Assembly: GCA_021018815.1 (NCBI GenBank)
Contig: JAITYX010000005.1
Location: 10,400,001 to 10,464,000, forward strand
DNA from: Talinum fruticosum
Taxonomy: Eukaryota; Streptophyta; Magnoliopsida; Caryophyllales; Talinaceae
Length of the DNA stretch: 64,000 bases
Reading direction: 5' to 3'
Part shown: one piece after another, positions 10,254 to 20,700 of the stretch
Layout: the number at the start of each line of letters is the position of its first letter
Position numbering within the stretch: position 1 is the stretch's first letter
Position numbers and translations under genes: made by a program
Notes under the pieces: generated by a model
What the model saw: the letters and a program-made list of their open reading frames with translations, nothing else
The model's database searches: none
What the model was told of the DNA's origin: nothing

Positions 10254-12254
10254 TGTAGGAACCACGGCTGGATGGGGCTTGCCAAGCTTCGCCTTGTGTC
10301 GGGTCTCTTTTTAGAGATTGATTTTGAAGATAGTTTTAGAAAGTCGATTTTGGAATGTAGGGATGAACCTTTTATTAAAATTTTCAAATTTTATTAAATC
10401 GATTTAAAGAGAATTAGGCAAAGTTTAATGGCTATTTTATTAACCTTTTTATTTTAGTAATTATTTTCGAAGTCCCGCGATATTATTTCTTAACCAAAAG
10501 ATAAATAAAATTTGGGTTCTAAATATGTCGTGAGCCTTTAGGGCCGGATCGGTGTGAAAACACCAATCCGGACAGCAGCCATCACTATTGACCCCACGGG
10601 GCTGGCCGAAGCCAGCACCTAGGGGTTGGTCGACGCCGGCCATAAGGCCACGACTAGGAAATCAGCATCGGCCTCTTGGCCTGGCTGGCAAATCGAGAGC
10701 CCTAAAATTTTTATCCTGCAATCGAAAAAGACGAGATGCAATTGAATAGGAATAAAGCAAAAAGTAGGAGTCGCTAGTTTGTTTTTAGGAAAGAAAAACT
10801 AACAAAAACAAAATAAAAAATTTCTCTTCCAATCTTAGTATGGGAAAACTAAGATTAAAAGAGGCTAAAAATGACTCCATTGGTCTTTGAACCGAGAATC
10901 GAATTCGGGGAGGGCCGAAACTTAGGGATAAACCCTTCCGTTTTGCCCGTCCGAAGACGACCATTACTAATTCGAGTAGTGAGCTAAAATAATGGACAAA
11001 ATCAAGCAAACAACATGTGATAAAGAATTAAAGCAACCAAACATAATTAAGGAAAGCGATAAAAGTGAAAATAAAGAAAGCGAAAAGCGAAAAAAAGCAA
11101 AACGAAAAGAAAAGAAAGCGTAAAACTAAAAGATTAAATCGGGAGGGAGGAATTAAAAGCGATACATCATTTGTCAAGAATACGGAAAGCAGTAAAGAAA
11201 GCATAAAATAAAATAAACCATTGTGAAAACTAGATTTGTGCCCTCGAGGTTGTCCCACCTTCGATGTGGATCTCGAATTTGGATCTCTTGATGTGACGAT
11301 GGTGAATTAAAAGGGGCATTTGTAAGTTTTTGTGGAGATAGGTAGACAGATATGTGATTGATGGAATTTAAGGATCAAATGTAGGGAGTATGATGGAAGT
11401 AGAGAAGGAATAGGCTAAAAGGCACCAAGAGATCGGAATACCAAAGAGAGTATTCAGTAGCTCTTGGGCGAGTTTCAGCGAGCGTGATGATAATGCAGAA
11501 GCCTTATGGGAATGAGAGCCTAGGCTCTCTATTTATATGGACATGTTAGGTCAAGGAAGTGACCTAGGGTTAGCTCGACCAGCTGTCCAAAGCTAGCAGC
11601 AAAAACCGGGCGATAGATTGTCAAGATTGAACCGGATAGGAGCTGGTTCACGGCACCCACCACAAGAGGCTTTCTAGGGTTTTGTGCCCTAGCATGCTTC
11701 CAAGGGTGTCTCCGGGGCAAAATGAAGTATTCCACTTAATATTTTGGAGTGGCAGGCACCAGCCATAGTAGCTTTCCAAAAATGGAAAGTTTCTATTTTT
11801 AGCGAGTTCTATTTTTGGTAGGTTTCACTTTTGATGCAAGATGCATGCTCCTAGTCTCGGGTGGACTGTCTTGGAGCTAAAACGCAGCACTTTGATGCTT
11901 GTGATCATGAAATACAGCGTCTAATGTCGTCTTAAGGTCTTCAACTCCTTGTCCGGTTGGACTGAAGTAAAATGCGAATTCGAGCCTGAAATTCTCCGGT
12001 ATGCGGCATTGAACTCTGCTGTCTCTGGAGGCTTGGCTCGGTTTTGGATCGTTCGAAAAAAAAGGGATATTTGGATCGACCCAAGGCAAAATGTTATTTA
12101 TGTGGTGTTAGGGGTTCTTTGTCATTTACTGGCTTTCGTCGCACCAATCAAACACTCGTCCAAGATCTAAATCCTCAAACAGGACTCGAGATTTCATCAT
12201 CGAGCCAAAAAATAAAAAAATAGAGAAAAGGACGACACTTTTTAGGTGTCTACA
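10254..12254 (-). mobile_element. solo Tat LTR with TSD CCTGG
   Basis: This is a complete 2001-bp LTR, plus-strand TGTAGGAACC...GGTGTCTACA, so TGTAG/CTACA ends. It is flanked by identical 5-bp copies CCTGG at 10249-10253 and 12255-12259. In sense (minus) it begins TGTAGACACC, has TATAAATA at 11537-11530, and ends GGTTCCTACA. It splits the G1 integrase between the zinc and core domains; excising it with one TSD copy restores continuity. It is the best-preserved reference copy of this LTR here. Confidence 0.96.
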
Positions 12255-12999
12255 CCTGGCCATTCCTGGTTTGGGGAATTGACATTATTGGCAAAGTGAC
12301 CCTAAAGGAATGGGCGGTCATGAATTTGTGTTAGTAGCAATTGACTACTTCATGAAGTGGGTTTATACAACCTTGACGTCCGAGCAGGTGGCCAAGTTCC
12401 TCACCCGCAACATCATTTGTTGATATGGGGTACCCGATGAATTGATTATTGACCATGGTAGTTACTTTAAGAAAGAACTAGTAGATCTACTAGAGAAATA
12501 CAAGATCAAGCACCATAAGTCTTCTCTCTATCATCCTCGGACCAATGGAGCGAGTCAAGGCCGTAAATAAAAACATTCATAAAATAGTGGAGAAAATGTC
12601 TGTCAACTGTAAGGATTGGCCTCACAAGTTGCCCTTCACTTTATGGGGCTATCGGACATCCATTCGGACCTCTACGGGAGCAACACCTAACTCCTTAGTA
12701 TATGGCATGGAAGCAGTCTTTCCAATAGAAATTGCCATCCCCTTGCTACGGATCATTGTATAGAGTCAAATTCTAGAAGTAGAATGGGCTAAGGCACGCT
12801 ACGAAGAGTTAGTGTTGCTGGAGGAGAGGCGCCTCAACACCTTACATAATGTCCAAATATACCAGGCACGTATATCAAGGGCATTTGACGAGTAAGTGAA
12901 GCCTCTACAAGTTGGAGACTTGGTGCTTAAGGAGATTAGGCCGCCAATTCAAGATCCTCGAGGGAAGTTTAGGCTTAATCGGCAAGGCCAATTTGTGCT
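12255..12999 (+). pseudogene. G1 pol: integrase core and C-terminal region
   Basis: Integrase joins cDNA ends to the host genome. Visible: WGIDIIGKV (first Asp) at 12276, AIDYF near 12338, GVPDELIIDHGSYF (second Asp) near 12427, then QTNGA-like, where the catalytic Glu codon is AAG (Lys) at 12557-12559 in the frame from 12545. This is followed by KDWPHKLPF, LWGYRTSIRTSTGATP and VYGMEAVFP, and after a stop the GDLVLKEIRPP motif near 12921. There is a one-base shift at the Glu motif. The remaining pol end is displaced to 14308 by a solo copia LTR. Confidence 0.9.
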
Positions 13000-14302
13000 T
13001 GAAGATTTGCTCTTAGAGAGGTTAAGTCACCCTAGAAGGGGGCTAAATTGGGCGATGTAAGATTTTTGAGAAAATACAAACTGTTTTGCATAGAACCGAC
13101 TTAGAAACGGATGCTTGAGTCTAGATTGGACTCGGAAAGTGAAATACGAGAAAGAAGTATGTGAAAATCCTCCTAAGGCAAAAATCACGAACATTGCTAA
13201 TCCAAGCACCAAATTAAATCCACTAATTGAATCCACAATTACAAGGACTGACTCTTTACAAAATTGCTCCCTTAAATAATTCCCTTATAAGTTTTCATAG
13301 AATCAAAAGTTCCCTTATCTAATCTAGTACTTCCTAATTGAGATACCCTTTACAAGTTAGGGACAACTGAGCTGAGTTAACCCTTACAGCTCGGTCAAGG
13401 GACATAGAAAGAAAGTAGAAAAAGTATAAGTGATTACAAGACTTTCTTTACAACTTGGAAAGTAAGACTTACAGAATTAGAGTTGTAAGCTAAAGCTTAA
13501 GTAAGCACTAAGTGTTAAGCAATGTGTTAAGCAATCTTCAAGTATTGTGAAGTGCCTTCTATTTATACATAGTAGTGCAAAATGACAGTTGTGACTTGTT
13601 CTAGACTAGTCGGCTTCAATAGCTATTGTAACGGCTAGTTTGAGTCACTCAAAAAGGATCTATTGAAATGTGAACGATGTGTGGTGATCCTTGGCTCAAA
13701 CGTGGTCCATCCCTCTAGTTGTGATTGAAATCAAGGGTGGAAACAGACCATTGGACACAAAGTTTAAGTTTACTTGGATTTGGAAACAAATAACCCCGGC
13801 ACAGATGTCTAACCCATGCCCAAAGATGGTTGATTAGGCAAATATAATAATTAATTTAAAGGAATTAAGCACTTAATTATCTTTAACCTAAAATAATGGA
13901 ATTTTTTGAGTCTAATATTCGTTAGGTTCGAATTCTATCTTGATTCAATCCTTAGAATGATCAAGTAAGAAAGAATAAAACATCATAATACAAAAACTTG
14001 ATCAAGTAAATAATTCTTAATAAATAAATTGACTTAGAAAGTGGAATTAACAAGTGCAATTCATTTTCACTTGAAACATGAAGTCGGTGCTCAAAATAAA
14101 AGTGTTTGAGAAATTATTTACTTTTGTCATTATTCTGAGTTGTGTCCGAGTGGGTCAAACATACATTTAAGAATGTTATACTTGATGAATGGTTATTGAG
14201 TGGGTCAGAATATAATTAAAACTTAGATATGAGTTTCTTAAAAGTTTAGAATGACTTTGAACAAAAACCATAGAGAGATAGAGAGTTATACCTGAGTCTT
14301 TG
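13000..14302 (-). mobile_element. solo copia LTR with imperfect TSD
   Basis: A C1/C2-family LTR runs from TGAAGATTTGC at 13000 to GAGTCTTTG at 14302 on plus. It is flanked by GTGCT (12995-12999) and GTGTT (14303-14307), a 5-bp duplication with one C/T difference. G1 pol reads up to the left copy and continues after the right copy, as comparison with the uninterrupted G2 sequence (44383-44520, minus strand) shows. It is somewhat shorter (1303 bp) than other copies (1471-1579). Confidence 0.9.
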
Positions 14303-14307
14303 GTGTT

Positions 14308-14410
14308 TAGTTAGGTACTTGTCAGGCGGAGCGATGAAATTGACCGATCTGGATGTGAAGAGGTCTTTCAATATACAAACTTGGATCAATTGAAGAAATA
14401 TTATGTTTAG
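14308..14410 (+). pseudogene. G1 pol: extreme C-terminus
   Basis: This is the end of the polyprotein: a GGAMKLTDLD stretch, then, after a frame change, LDQLKKYYV followed by TAG at 14408-14410. The motif (TNLDQLK with KYY) ends many Tat pols. The corresponding G2 end at 44383-44420 on the minus strand has lost one A in the lysine run, so its stop is out of frame. Confidence 0.82.
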
Positions 14411-14559
14411 CACGACCCTAAACAACGAGCCAAGCCTAGCCCAACCAGGCCACGCCATGATAGGCGGTTGCCACCACTCGGACAATGGTGGGCTAGCCGG
14501 GCTGAATGATTTCCTCGGATTCTATAATTGTTTAGTTTGACAGTCCAACTAGACGGTTT
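14411..14559 (+). mobile_element. G1 spacer after pol, first repeat unit
   Basis: Noncoding. A GC-rich stretch with CGGACAATGGTGGGC (about 14478) matches G2 at 44296-44376 (minus). It is followed by the first of three spaced motifs of the form GTCCAAYTAGRCGGT (14543-14557). The second and third units are at 27174 and near 27227, beyond the copia copy C1, which is inserted here. Confidence 0.75.
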
Positions 14560-14670
14560 TGAAGACTCATACTTTACTCCGCACATTTCGAGTTCTATCA
14601 AAGGAATCGGGCATAAGAATTTCTCACTTATAGAGTTTTGATTCCAAGGCATTCTCCGTACCTTAGAAAC
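14560..14670 (+). mobile_element. inverted LTR tip at the left edge of C1
   Basis: TGAAGACTC at 14560 is the U3 tip of the copia LTR but in plus orientation, opposite to the rest of C1. About 105 bases match the reverse complement of 26940-27044 (CTTTACTCCGCACATTT, then ACTTATAGAGTTTTGATTCC). At AGAAACTTTTGT the sequence switches to the normal C1 interior in minus orientation, matching 27085-27117. The switch lies in a short inverted repeat (AAAAGTTTCT / AGAAACTTTT). Confidence 0.8.
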
Positions 14671-15085
14671 TTTTGTTAGTGATAAAGATTTGTTTTTGTA
14701 TACTTGCGCGAGAAAATAAGACAAGTAAAGCATTCTTAAAGTAACGAGATCATACGAGTATAGATACTCAGCAATTATCAATCAAATGAATTTAAACTCA
14801 AAAAGGCTTGCATTAAACAATGAACTCGAGAGAATTGAGAGGGAATGCATTAGTTCATTGAAGTTGGAGAATATACAGAGAGAGAGAGAGAGAAAGAGTG
14901 AGAAACTCCCCTAAACAAGACAACAAGTTTACGTAACTATATTTCTCCCCCTTGCCTTTCAAGCAAAAACACCAAAAAATGGGAAGAATACAACAATTAG
15001 TACAAATTTGATGTCTGGACAAAAGAGATAAGTAAAAATATTCCGGGAAGAAGAATCGCGGACTTTGGAATTGTGACACGAGTGC
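14671..15085 (-). mobile_element. C1 noncoding region between extra ORF and 3' LTR
   Basis: AT-rich and without coding signal. It parallels C2 55740-56160: both hold a CTCCCCTAAACA block (14906; 56029), an ATTTCTCCCC block (14941; 56061) and a TTGATGT..GGACAA block (15007; 56129). A short (AG)n tract lies at 14877-14893. The expected polypurine tract and 3' LTR are not attached on this side; see the inverted tip entry. Confidence 0.65.
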
Positions 15086-16857
15086 ATGGCACCTACGAGA
15101 GAGAGGGGTTGTCCGAGTAGAAGAGGAGGGGCGAGAGGTACGCCGGCGGCCGATAGGATCTTGACGATGTGCTTGAGCGCGGCGGAGGGAGGACAGGGAT
15201 CACCGTTAAGGGCTCGGCTCCGAGTGGCTGACCCGAACGAGAGGATCTATAGGTTCCCCCTGTGGAGCTCGGTAGGCTGGAGGGGTCTGCTCGGCCGACC
15301 CGCTGCGGTTTGTCCTTATGCGGCTAGGTCTTTTGACCCACTCAGACTGCGGTCCGAGCTGAGTACTTCCATTTGAGCTTGAGGAGCATTTTTACCCTCA
15401 GCGGTCCTTCCTTCTTCTTCTTTCTATGCCTCCCCTTGCCCGGAAGGAGCTGCCTCAGCCGCGAGCTCCTCGGCGTCTGCTTCTTCTTGGTCCGCTTCTT
15501 AGTCCTCCCCGCTTTCGAGGAGGTCTTGGCTGGGCTCGAGGATGCTTCAAATGTGTCTAAGTCACCATGGTCCTAAGCCGCCTTGGACCTTCTCTCCTGG
15601 AGGACCTCGATCAGCTCCTTTTGCTCCTTCACCAAGGCCTTCATCTCAAGTAGCAGGTCTTGCTGCTCTCAAATTTGAGATTGGGCCGTTTTTGGTTGAT
15701 GGTTATAGACTGATAGACAGTCTTGAATGACCGGAGCATGTCCTTGAATTTTGAGGACACAGAGTTGATTTTGTCCAAGAAAGCGGAGGACAAAATGGAG
15801 GAGAGAGTCTAAGAGACACCTGAGGTGGAAGCACCACCAGGTGGGGCAGGGGAGAGAGGAGGGCTTCTTTCGAGTCCGAGGCGGAGAAAGAGGCCTCGGC
15901 TCCGAGTTGTGTACCCGGATACCGGGTTGAGTCTCCTGGTACCCGTACCCTGAAGTTCCTTTTTGCCGACAACAATAGCAGCCTCGTAAACAACGTTTGG
16001 GTCCGAGGGAGAGGAACTTTGAATTGTTTGAATACAAGGGTGAGAAGAGCACCGAAAGGGAGACGGGTGTTCTTCTTATTTTGGAGTTGAGCTGGCAAAG
16101 CCGCTATTTGCTCGATGATAGAGGGGAAGAGGTCTACTTCGTAGCCCTCAAGAATGTCAAAAAGAGCTTTTAAATGCTTGGAGTTGGGGTTCTCCTTGCT
16201 AGAATGCCGAGAGAAGAAGGTTCTCATCAGCAGGAAGCGCGAAGACGTGCTTCGACTTTCGACTTGAGCTGAGTCACCGAAAAATTTTACGTGACTCGGG
16301 GAACTCTTTGCGTATTTTTCAAAGAAGTCGTCAACGACTTAAGTGAAAGGAATGGGGTTGCTGCTCAAGAAAAGAGAGGAGACCTTCAACGAGTCGATGG
16401 AGAAGAGAGGTGTTTATACGAACAGTGATGTTCGAACCCCGGAGGTTAGGACACCTTCGAGCTTGTCGGATGAGTGTAAAACTCGGATACGAGTTCAGGA
16501 TATATGAACTCGCTGAAACAAAGAAAGTTGTAAACACCGGACACGGTCGAGAAATGCCATTACCAGGGTAACCTCTGTCCTTTCTTTCTCTCGGTCTCAC
16601 CCAACAAGATACGGCTCAGCTAAAAACGTGAGCCGCCCGGGGTTAGGTTAGATTTTTTGGGGGTTATATTTTTTTATAGTCGTTGTTTGGATGTGGGGCA
16701 ACCACGAGAATTTGGTGGTTGGGAAGAACTTGTCATCCAAGCACGAGATGTCTGGGTGACAACGAGGTTTAGAGGATGAAGAGCCTTCTTGGCTTTTTGT
16801 GCGTGGCTTCTTTGAGGAAGAGCCAAGAAAGTCGAGGTGAGAACCTCTCTTAGGCAT
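15086..16857 (-). pseudogene. C1 extra ORF downstream of pol (env-position protein)
   Basis: The likely start is ATG at 16857-16855 (MPKRGSHLDFLGSSSKKPR, a basic N-terminus). It continues through DDKFFPTTKFSWLPHI, an FSxxLxx-type stretch across frames, then FFSRHSSKENPNSKHLK, FDILEGYEVDLFPSIIEQIA and LPFGALLTLVFKQFKVPL (16227 down to about 16020), and a low-complexity, charged C-terminal part to about 15090. C2 has the same protein at 57752-56160. The family is unknown to me. Its place after RNase H recalls the extra ORF of SIRE/Maximus copia elements. No clear transmembrane segment or signal peptide is seen, so I would not call it an envelope protein. Several frameshifts. Confidence 0.7.
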
Positions 16858-17098
16858 TTTGAAGAAGAAAAGAGAGAAGTGAAACTTTGAGAAAGAGTAG
16901 AAGAGAGTAGGTCGACGAGAGTGAAAGAAAAAGAATTGAAGAAAGAGTTGAGAGCGATCGAGCTTACTTGAGATGAGCTTCACATCACTTGAAAATGTCC
17001 AGAGGTCACTGTAGATGTAGAGAGCTTCCGCGAGAAGTTTTGCTTTTGAGAGAGAGAGTAAATGAAATGTAAAGTAGTGAGACGAAGGAGAATAGGCG

Positions 17099-17107
17099 CT
17101 ATTTATA
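17099..17107 (-). promoter_or_regulatory. TATA box before C1 extra ORF
   Basis: On the minus strand the sequence reads TCCTATAAATAGCGCC, a near-perfect plant TATA box about 240 bases before the ATG at 16857. In C2 the matching site (57867-57875) reads GCTAAATATAGC and is damaged. It suggests the extra ORF could be transcribed on its own. Confidence 0.55.
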
Positions 17108-17529
17108 GGAAAATAATCGTCCTTCAACACAATGCTATTTATAAATTTGTTCGACTCAGCTCTTTCATCAGTCACCTCGGACTAGTGTGACGGTTCTCTT
17201 CTCAATGGTTCAAATTCTAGCGGTTTGACTTCCAACGGCTAGAAGTCCGATCACAACGAGCGAGAGAGAGAGAAAGATTTTGAAAATAAATTTTGAAATT
17301 CTCCACTTATCTAGAGATGATTCCAAAGATTTGATGTCCACTTTTCTCAACGTCCGAGTTTGACTCGGATAAGTTTCCGAGTAACTCGAAACTAGAAATA
17401 AATAATAACTATTAGCTCAGTATCATTAAATCAACTCGAACAAATGTTTATTAACGATTTGAAAGCACATAACACATAATCATGTAATGAGATTATCATA
17501 AAGAAAGCACATAATTATGCATTTAACAT

Positions 17530-18190
17530 TCCAAGCTCATTCCTAATAAAGCGAACCGATCTTCACCAAGAGGCTTAGTAAAGATATCATCTAATTGAAG
17601 ATTAGTAGGAATGAATTCAAGTTCGATATCACCTTTCTCGGAATGGTCTCTTAAGAAATGATACCCGACCTCAATTTGTTTTGTTTTTTAGTGTTGAACC
17701 GGATTTTTGGTGATATTGATTGCACTCCGATTATCACACTTGATTGGAACCGATATGAATATAAGTCCAAGATCTCTCAAGTGTTGCTTTATCCATAAAA
17801 TCCGAGCACGAGCATGCTCCAGTCTGTAATATAATCAGCTTCAGCAGTTGATAGAGCTACTGAGTTTTGCTTCTTTGAGTGCCAGGATATTAAGGATTGA
17901 CCCGAAATTGGCACGCTCCCGAAGTGCTCTTTCTATCAACTTTGTATCCTGCGTAATCAGCATCTAAGTATCTAGTGAGAGTCGGTTCGAGTCTCTTGAG
18001 TACCATAGACCTAAGTTCCGAGTCCCTGCGAGATATGTGAATATTCTCTTCACCGCAGTGAGATGTGATTCTTTTGGATTAGCTTGGAATCTTGCGCATA
18101 AACATACATTGAACATTATATCCGACCGGCTGGAAGTAAGATATAGCAATGATCCAATCATACCTCGATAGAGTTTCGATCTATTACTTT
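17530..18190 (-). pseudogene. C1 pol: RNase H
   Basis: Copia RNase H, last domain of pol. Minus-strand motifs: LDADYAGYKVD-like (near 17960), GACQFLG-like worn stretch, SWHSKKQNSVALST (17890 down to 17850), AEADYI-like, CDNRSAI-like near 17735, HTKHIEVGYHFL-like near 17660, and the final TKPLGEDRF near 17560. Frames are broken in several places. The end of pol is about 17530. C2 carries the same domain at 58265-58760. Confidence 0.85.
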
Positions 18191-19025
18191 ACCTTTCTCG
18201 TCCGAGTCAAGTTTTATACTCGCTGCTCATGGGTGTAGCTGCGTGTTTTGCATCTTGGAGTTTGTATTTCTTCAGCAGCTCCTTGGTATACTTTGATTGA
18301 TGGACATAGATTCCTTCTTTGTCTTGTTTGATTTGTAGACCAAGGAAGAAATTGAGTTCTCCCATCATACTCATTTGAAATTCCTGACTCATTAACTCGA
18401 GAAAATTCTCGGCATAGAATTTCAATAGTAGCTCCAAATATTATATCATCAACATAGATTTGAATGATAAGAAAATCTTTCCCCTTGGTTCTTATAAAGA
18501 GAGTCTTGTCGATCCGACCCCTTTTAAAATCATTTTGAACCAAGAAATTGCTCATTCTTTCATACCAAGCTCCGGGAGCTTGTTTAAGACCATAAAGAGC
18601 TTTTTGAAGTTTGAAAACATAATTTGGAAATTCTGAGTTTTCAAAACCAAGAGGTTGCTCGACATAGACTTCCTCTTTAATAAAACCATTGAGAAAGGCA
18701 CACTTAACATCCATTTGATATAATTTGATATTCATGCTAGATGCAAATGCCAACAGGATTCTAATGGCTTCAATTTTGGCAACAGGTGCAATGGTTTCCC
18801 CACAATCAATCCCTTCTTCTTGATTGTAACCTTGAGCCACAAGTCTAGCCTTGTTTCGACTACCAACCCGCCTTCATCCAGCTTTGTTCTTGAAAACCCA
18901 TTTGGTTCCTATGACTGGGTGGTCAAAAGGTCGTTTGGTCGAGTCCAAACTTGGTTTCTTTCGAATTGATTGAGTTCCTCTTACATGGCCTCTACCCATT
19001 TAGGTTCATTTAGGGCCTCTAGTGC
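18191..19025 (-). pseudogene. C1 pol: copia reverse transcriptase
   Basis: Best-preserved domain in the window (frame 18840-18214). In order: KWVFKNKL (about 18895), MAQGYNQEEGIDCGETIAPV, EAIRILLAFA, LYQMDVKCAFLNG, EEVYVEQPLGFE, KLQKALYGLKQAPGAWYERM, IYVDDIIFGA (active-site YVDD intact, near 18460), then after a frame change near 18420 QEFQMSMMGELNFFLGLQI and QSKYTKELLKKY. It ends in GMIGSLLYLTSSRSDI and FQANPKESHLTAVKRI. The order IN-RT-RNase H proves Ty1/copia. Confidence 0.95.
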
Positions 19026-20300
19026 ATTTTTGGGTTCGAGTTAATGAAATGAATGTAGCGAATGCACATAGATTTTAAAAAGAGGAACGAGTTCTTACCC
19101 CACTGTTGATATCGGATAAGATGTTTTCTAGTGGGTGACTAGAAGCATACTTGAATGCTCTACCTGTTCTCCGATTCACCAGATTTGTAGGTTGAACCGC
19201 CTCGATCTTCGAAGCTTGTTCCGAGTGATCTTCTTCATTAGCTTGTTCATTCCGAGTAGACTCTTGGGTTGTCTCATTTTGAGTCACATTATTCCGAGTT
19301 GCTTCGTTCGAAGTTGGTTGAGTTTGAATCTTGGCGGATTCATGTTCATCACTATCATCTTTTCTGCTGAGCTTCGGATCCGAGTATGAAGACTCACTTG
19401 GTTTTTCCTATTCAAGCTCATCAAACACAACATGGATGCTTTCTTTCACTTTGTTAGTTCTCTTATTAAAAATGCGATAAGCTTTACTATGAGATGAATA
19501 ACCAAGAAAAATACCTTCATCTCGACTAAGCATCAAACTTGGTCGAGTGATCCTTACCATTGTTATGAACAAAACATTTGCATCCAAAAGGCTTGAAATA
19601 GGAAATATTAGGTTTCTTCCCTTTGTAGAGCTCGTATGGTGTTTTCTTCGGTATGGGTCCGATGAGGCATCTGTTCAAAGTGTAGTTGGTCTGTGTTGAT
19701 CGCCTCGGCCTAGAAATAGTAAGGTAGATTGTGCTCAATCATCATTGTCCTTGCTATTTCTTCAAGAGTTCTGTTCTTTCTCTCCACTACTCCATTCTGT
19801 TGAGGAGTTCTTGGTGCTGACAAATTGTGAGAGATACCATTTTTATCATAAAACTCGAGAATTCCGAGTAGTCGAACTCCCTTCCATGGTCGGTTCGAAT
19901 TCTCTAAATCTGAGTTTGAGACTCAACTTGGATTTTTCTACGAGCTTGCTGAACTCTTTGAATGCTTCATTCTTGTGCTTAAGAAAACACACCCAGGTAA
20001 ATCGTGAATAATCATCAATAATAACAAGTATATGTGATTTACCTTCGAGGATCTTAACAGGGATTTCACCACATAAATCCATATGCAGCAACTCAAGCAC
20101 TTTGGATGTGGAAACTGTCTTCAAAGATTTGAATGATGATCCGACTTATTTCCCTCTTGTGCAAGCTTCACAAACTCTGTCTTTCTTGAAAGCACGGTTA
20201 GGCAAACCTCTAACTAAGCCATGAGATGCTAATTTCTCAATAGTATGTATGCTAACATGGCCTAATCTACGATGCCATTTCCATGAATCATCATAAAGTG
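19026..20300 (-). pseudogene. C1 pol: integrase
   Basis: Minus strand from 20300: WKWHRRLGHVSIHTI (zinc-binding His pair), VCEACTRGK (Cys pair, 20165), LLHMDLCGEIPVK (first Asp, 20090), IDDYSRFTWVCFLKHKNEAF, TDHGREF across a frame change (second Asp, near 19885), PQQNGVVERK (catalytic Glu, near 19795) and TPYELYKGKKPNISYFKPFG (19640). Then an acidic hinge (19390-19290), NRRTGRAFKYASSH (19165) and a link to the RT. Catalytic residues are retained but the frame is broken at least four times. Confidence 0.92.
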
Positions 20301-20700
20301 ATGCTCTTAAACAAGATAGGTTCTGACTAGGGTCGAGAGAGGAATAATGTAGGTGTTACCCGATCTCTTACCCGAGAGTTTGATCTCCTTGGTAGTGTCA
20401 TCGAAATGTAACATTTGGTTTGAGTGAATCTTACCTCTTGACTTTTATCACATAATTGAGAGATGCTTGAGCAGATTGTACTTTAATCCTTTGACAAGGT
20501 AAACTGGGCTAACCAGATTGCTTCCCTTTCCAATCTTGCCTATCCCAATTATCTTGCCTTTGCTGTCATCTCCAAAAGTGATTTTTCCTCCTTTATGCTC
20601 TTCTAACTCGGAAAAGAGTCCCGAGTCTCTTGACATGTGACGTGAGCATCCACTGTCAAGATACCAGTGTCCTTTTGATCTCTTCTAAGTGACCTGCAAA
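20301..20700 (-). pseudogene. C1 pol: aspartic protease
   Basis: A retroviral-type protease matures the polyprotein. GHWYLDSGCSRHMS reads out on the minus strand with the catalytic DSG codons at 20657-20649. It is followed by KITFGDDSKGKIIGIGKIGKG and YLVKGLKYNLL (frame 20636-20448). The DSG motif is intact. C2 lacks this whole block (see C2 gag entry). Confidence 0.85.

Noticed and set aside
15703..16227. Proline-rich tail of the 174-codon minus frame as a separate gene
   Set aside because: Only its first part matches the C2 protein; the Pro/Ser-rich end follows a frameshift and is not shared.
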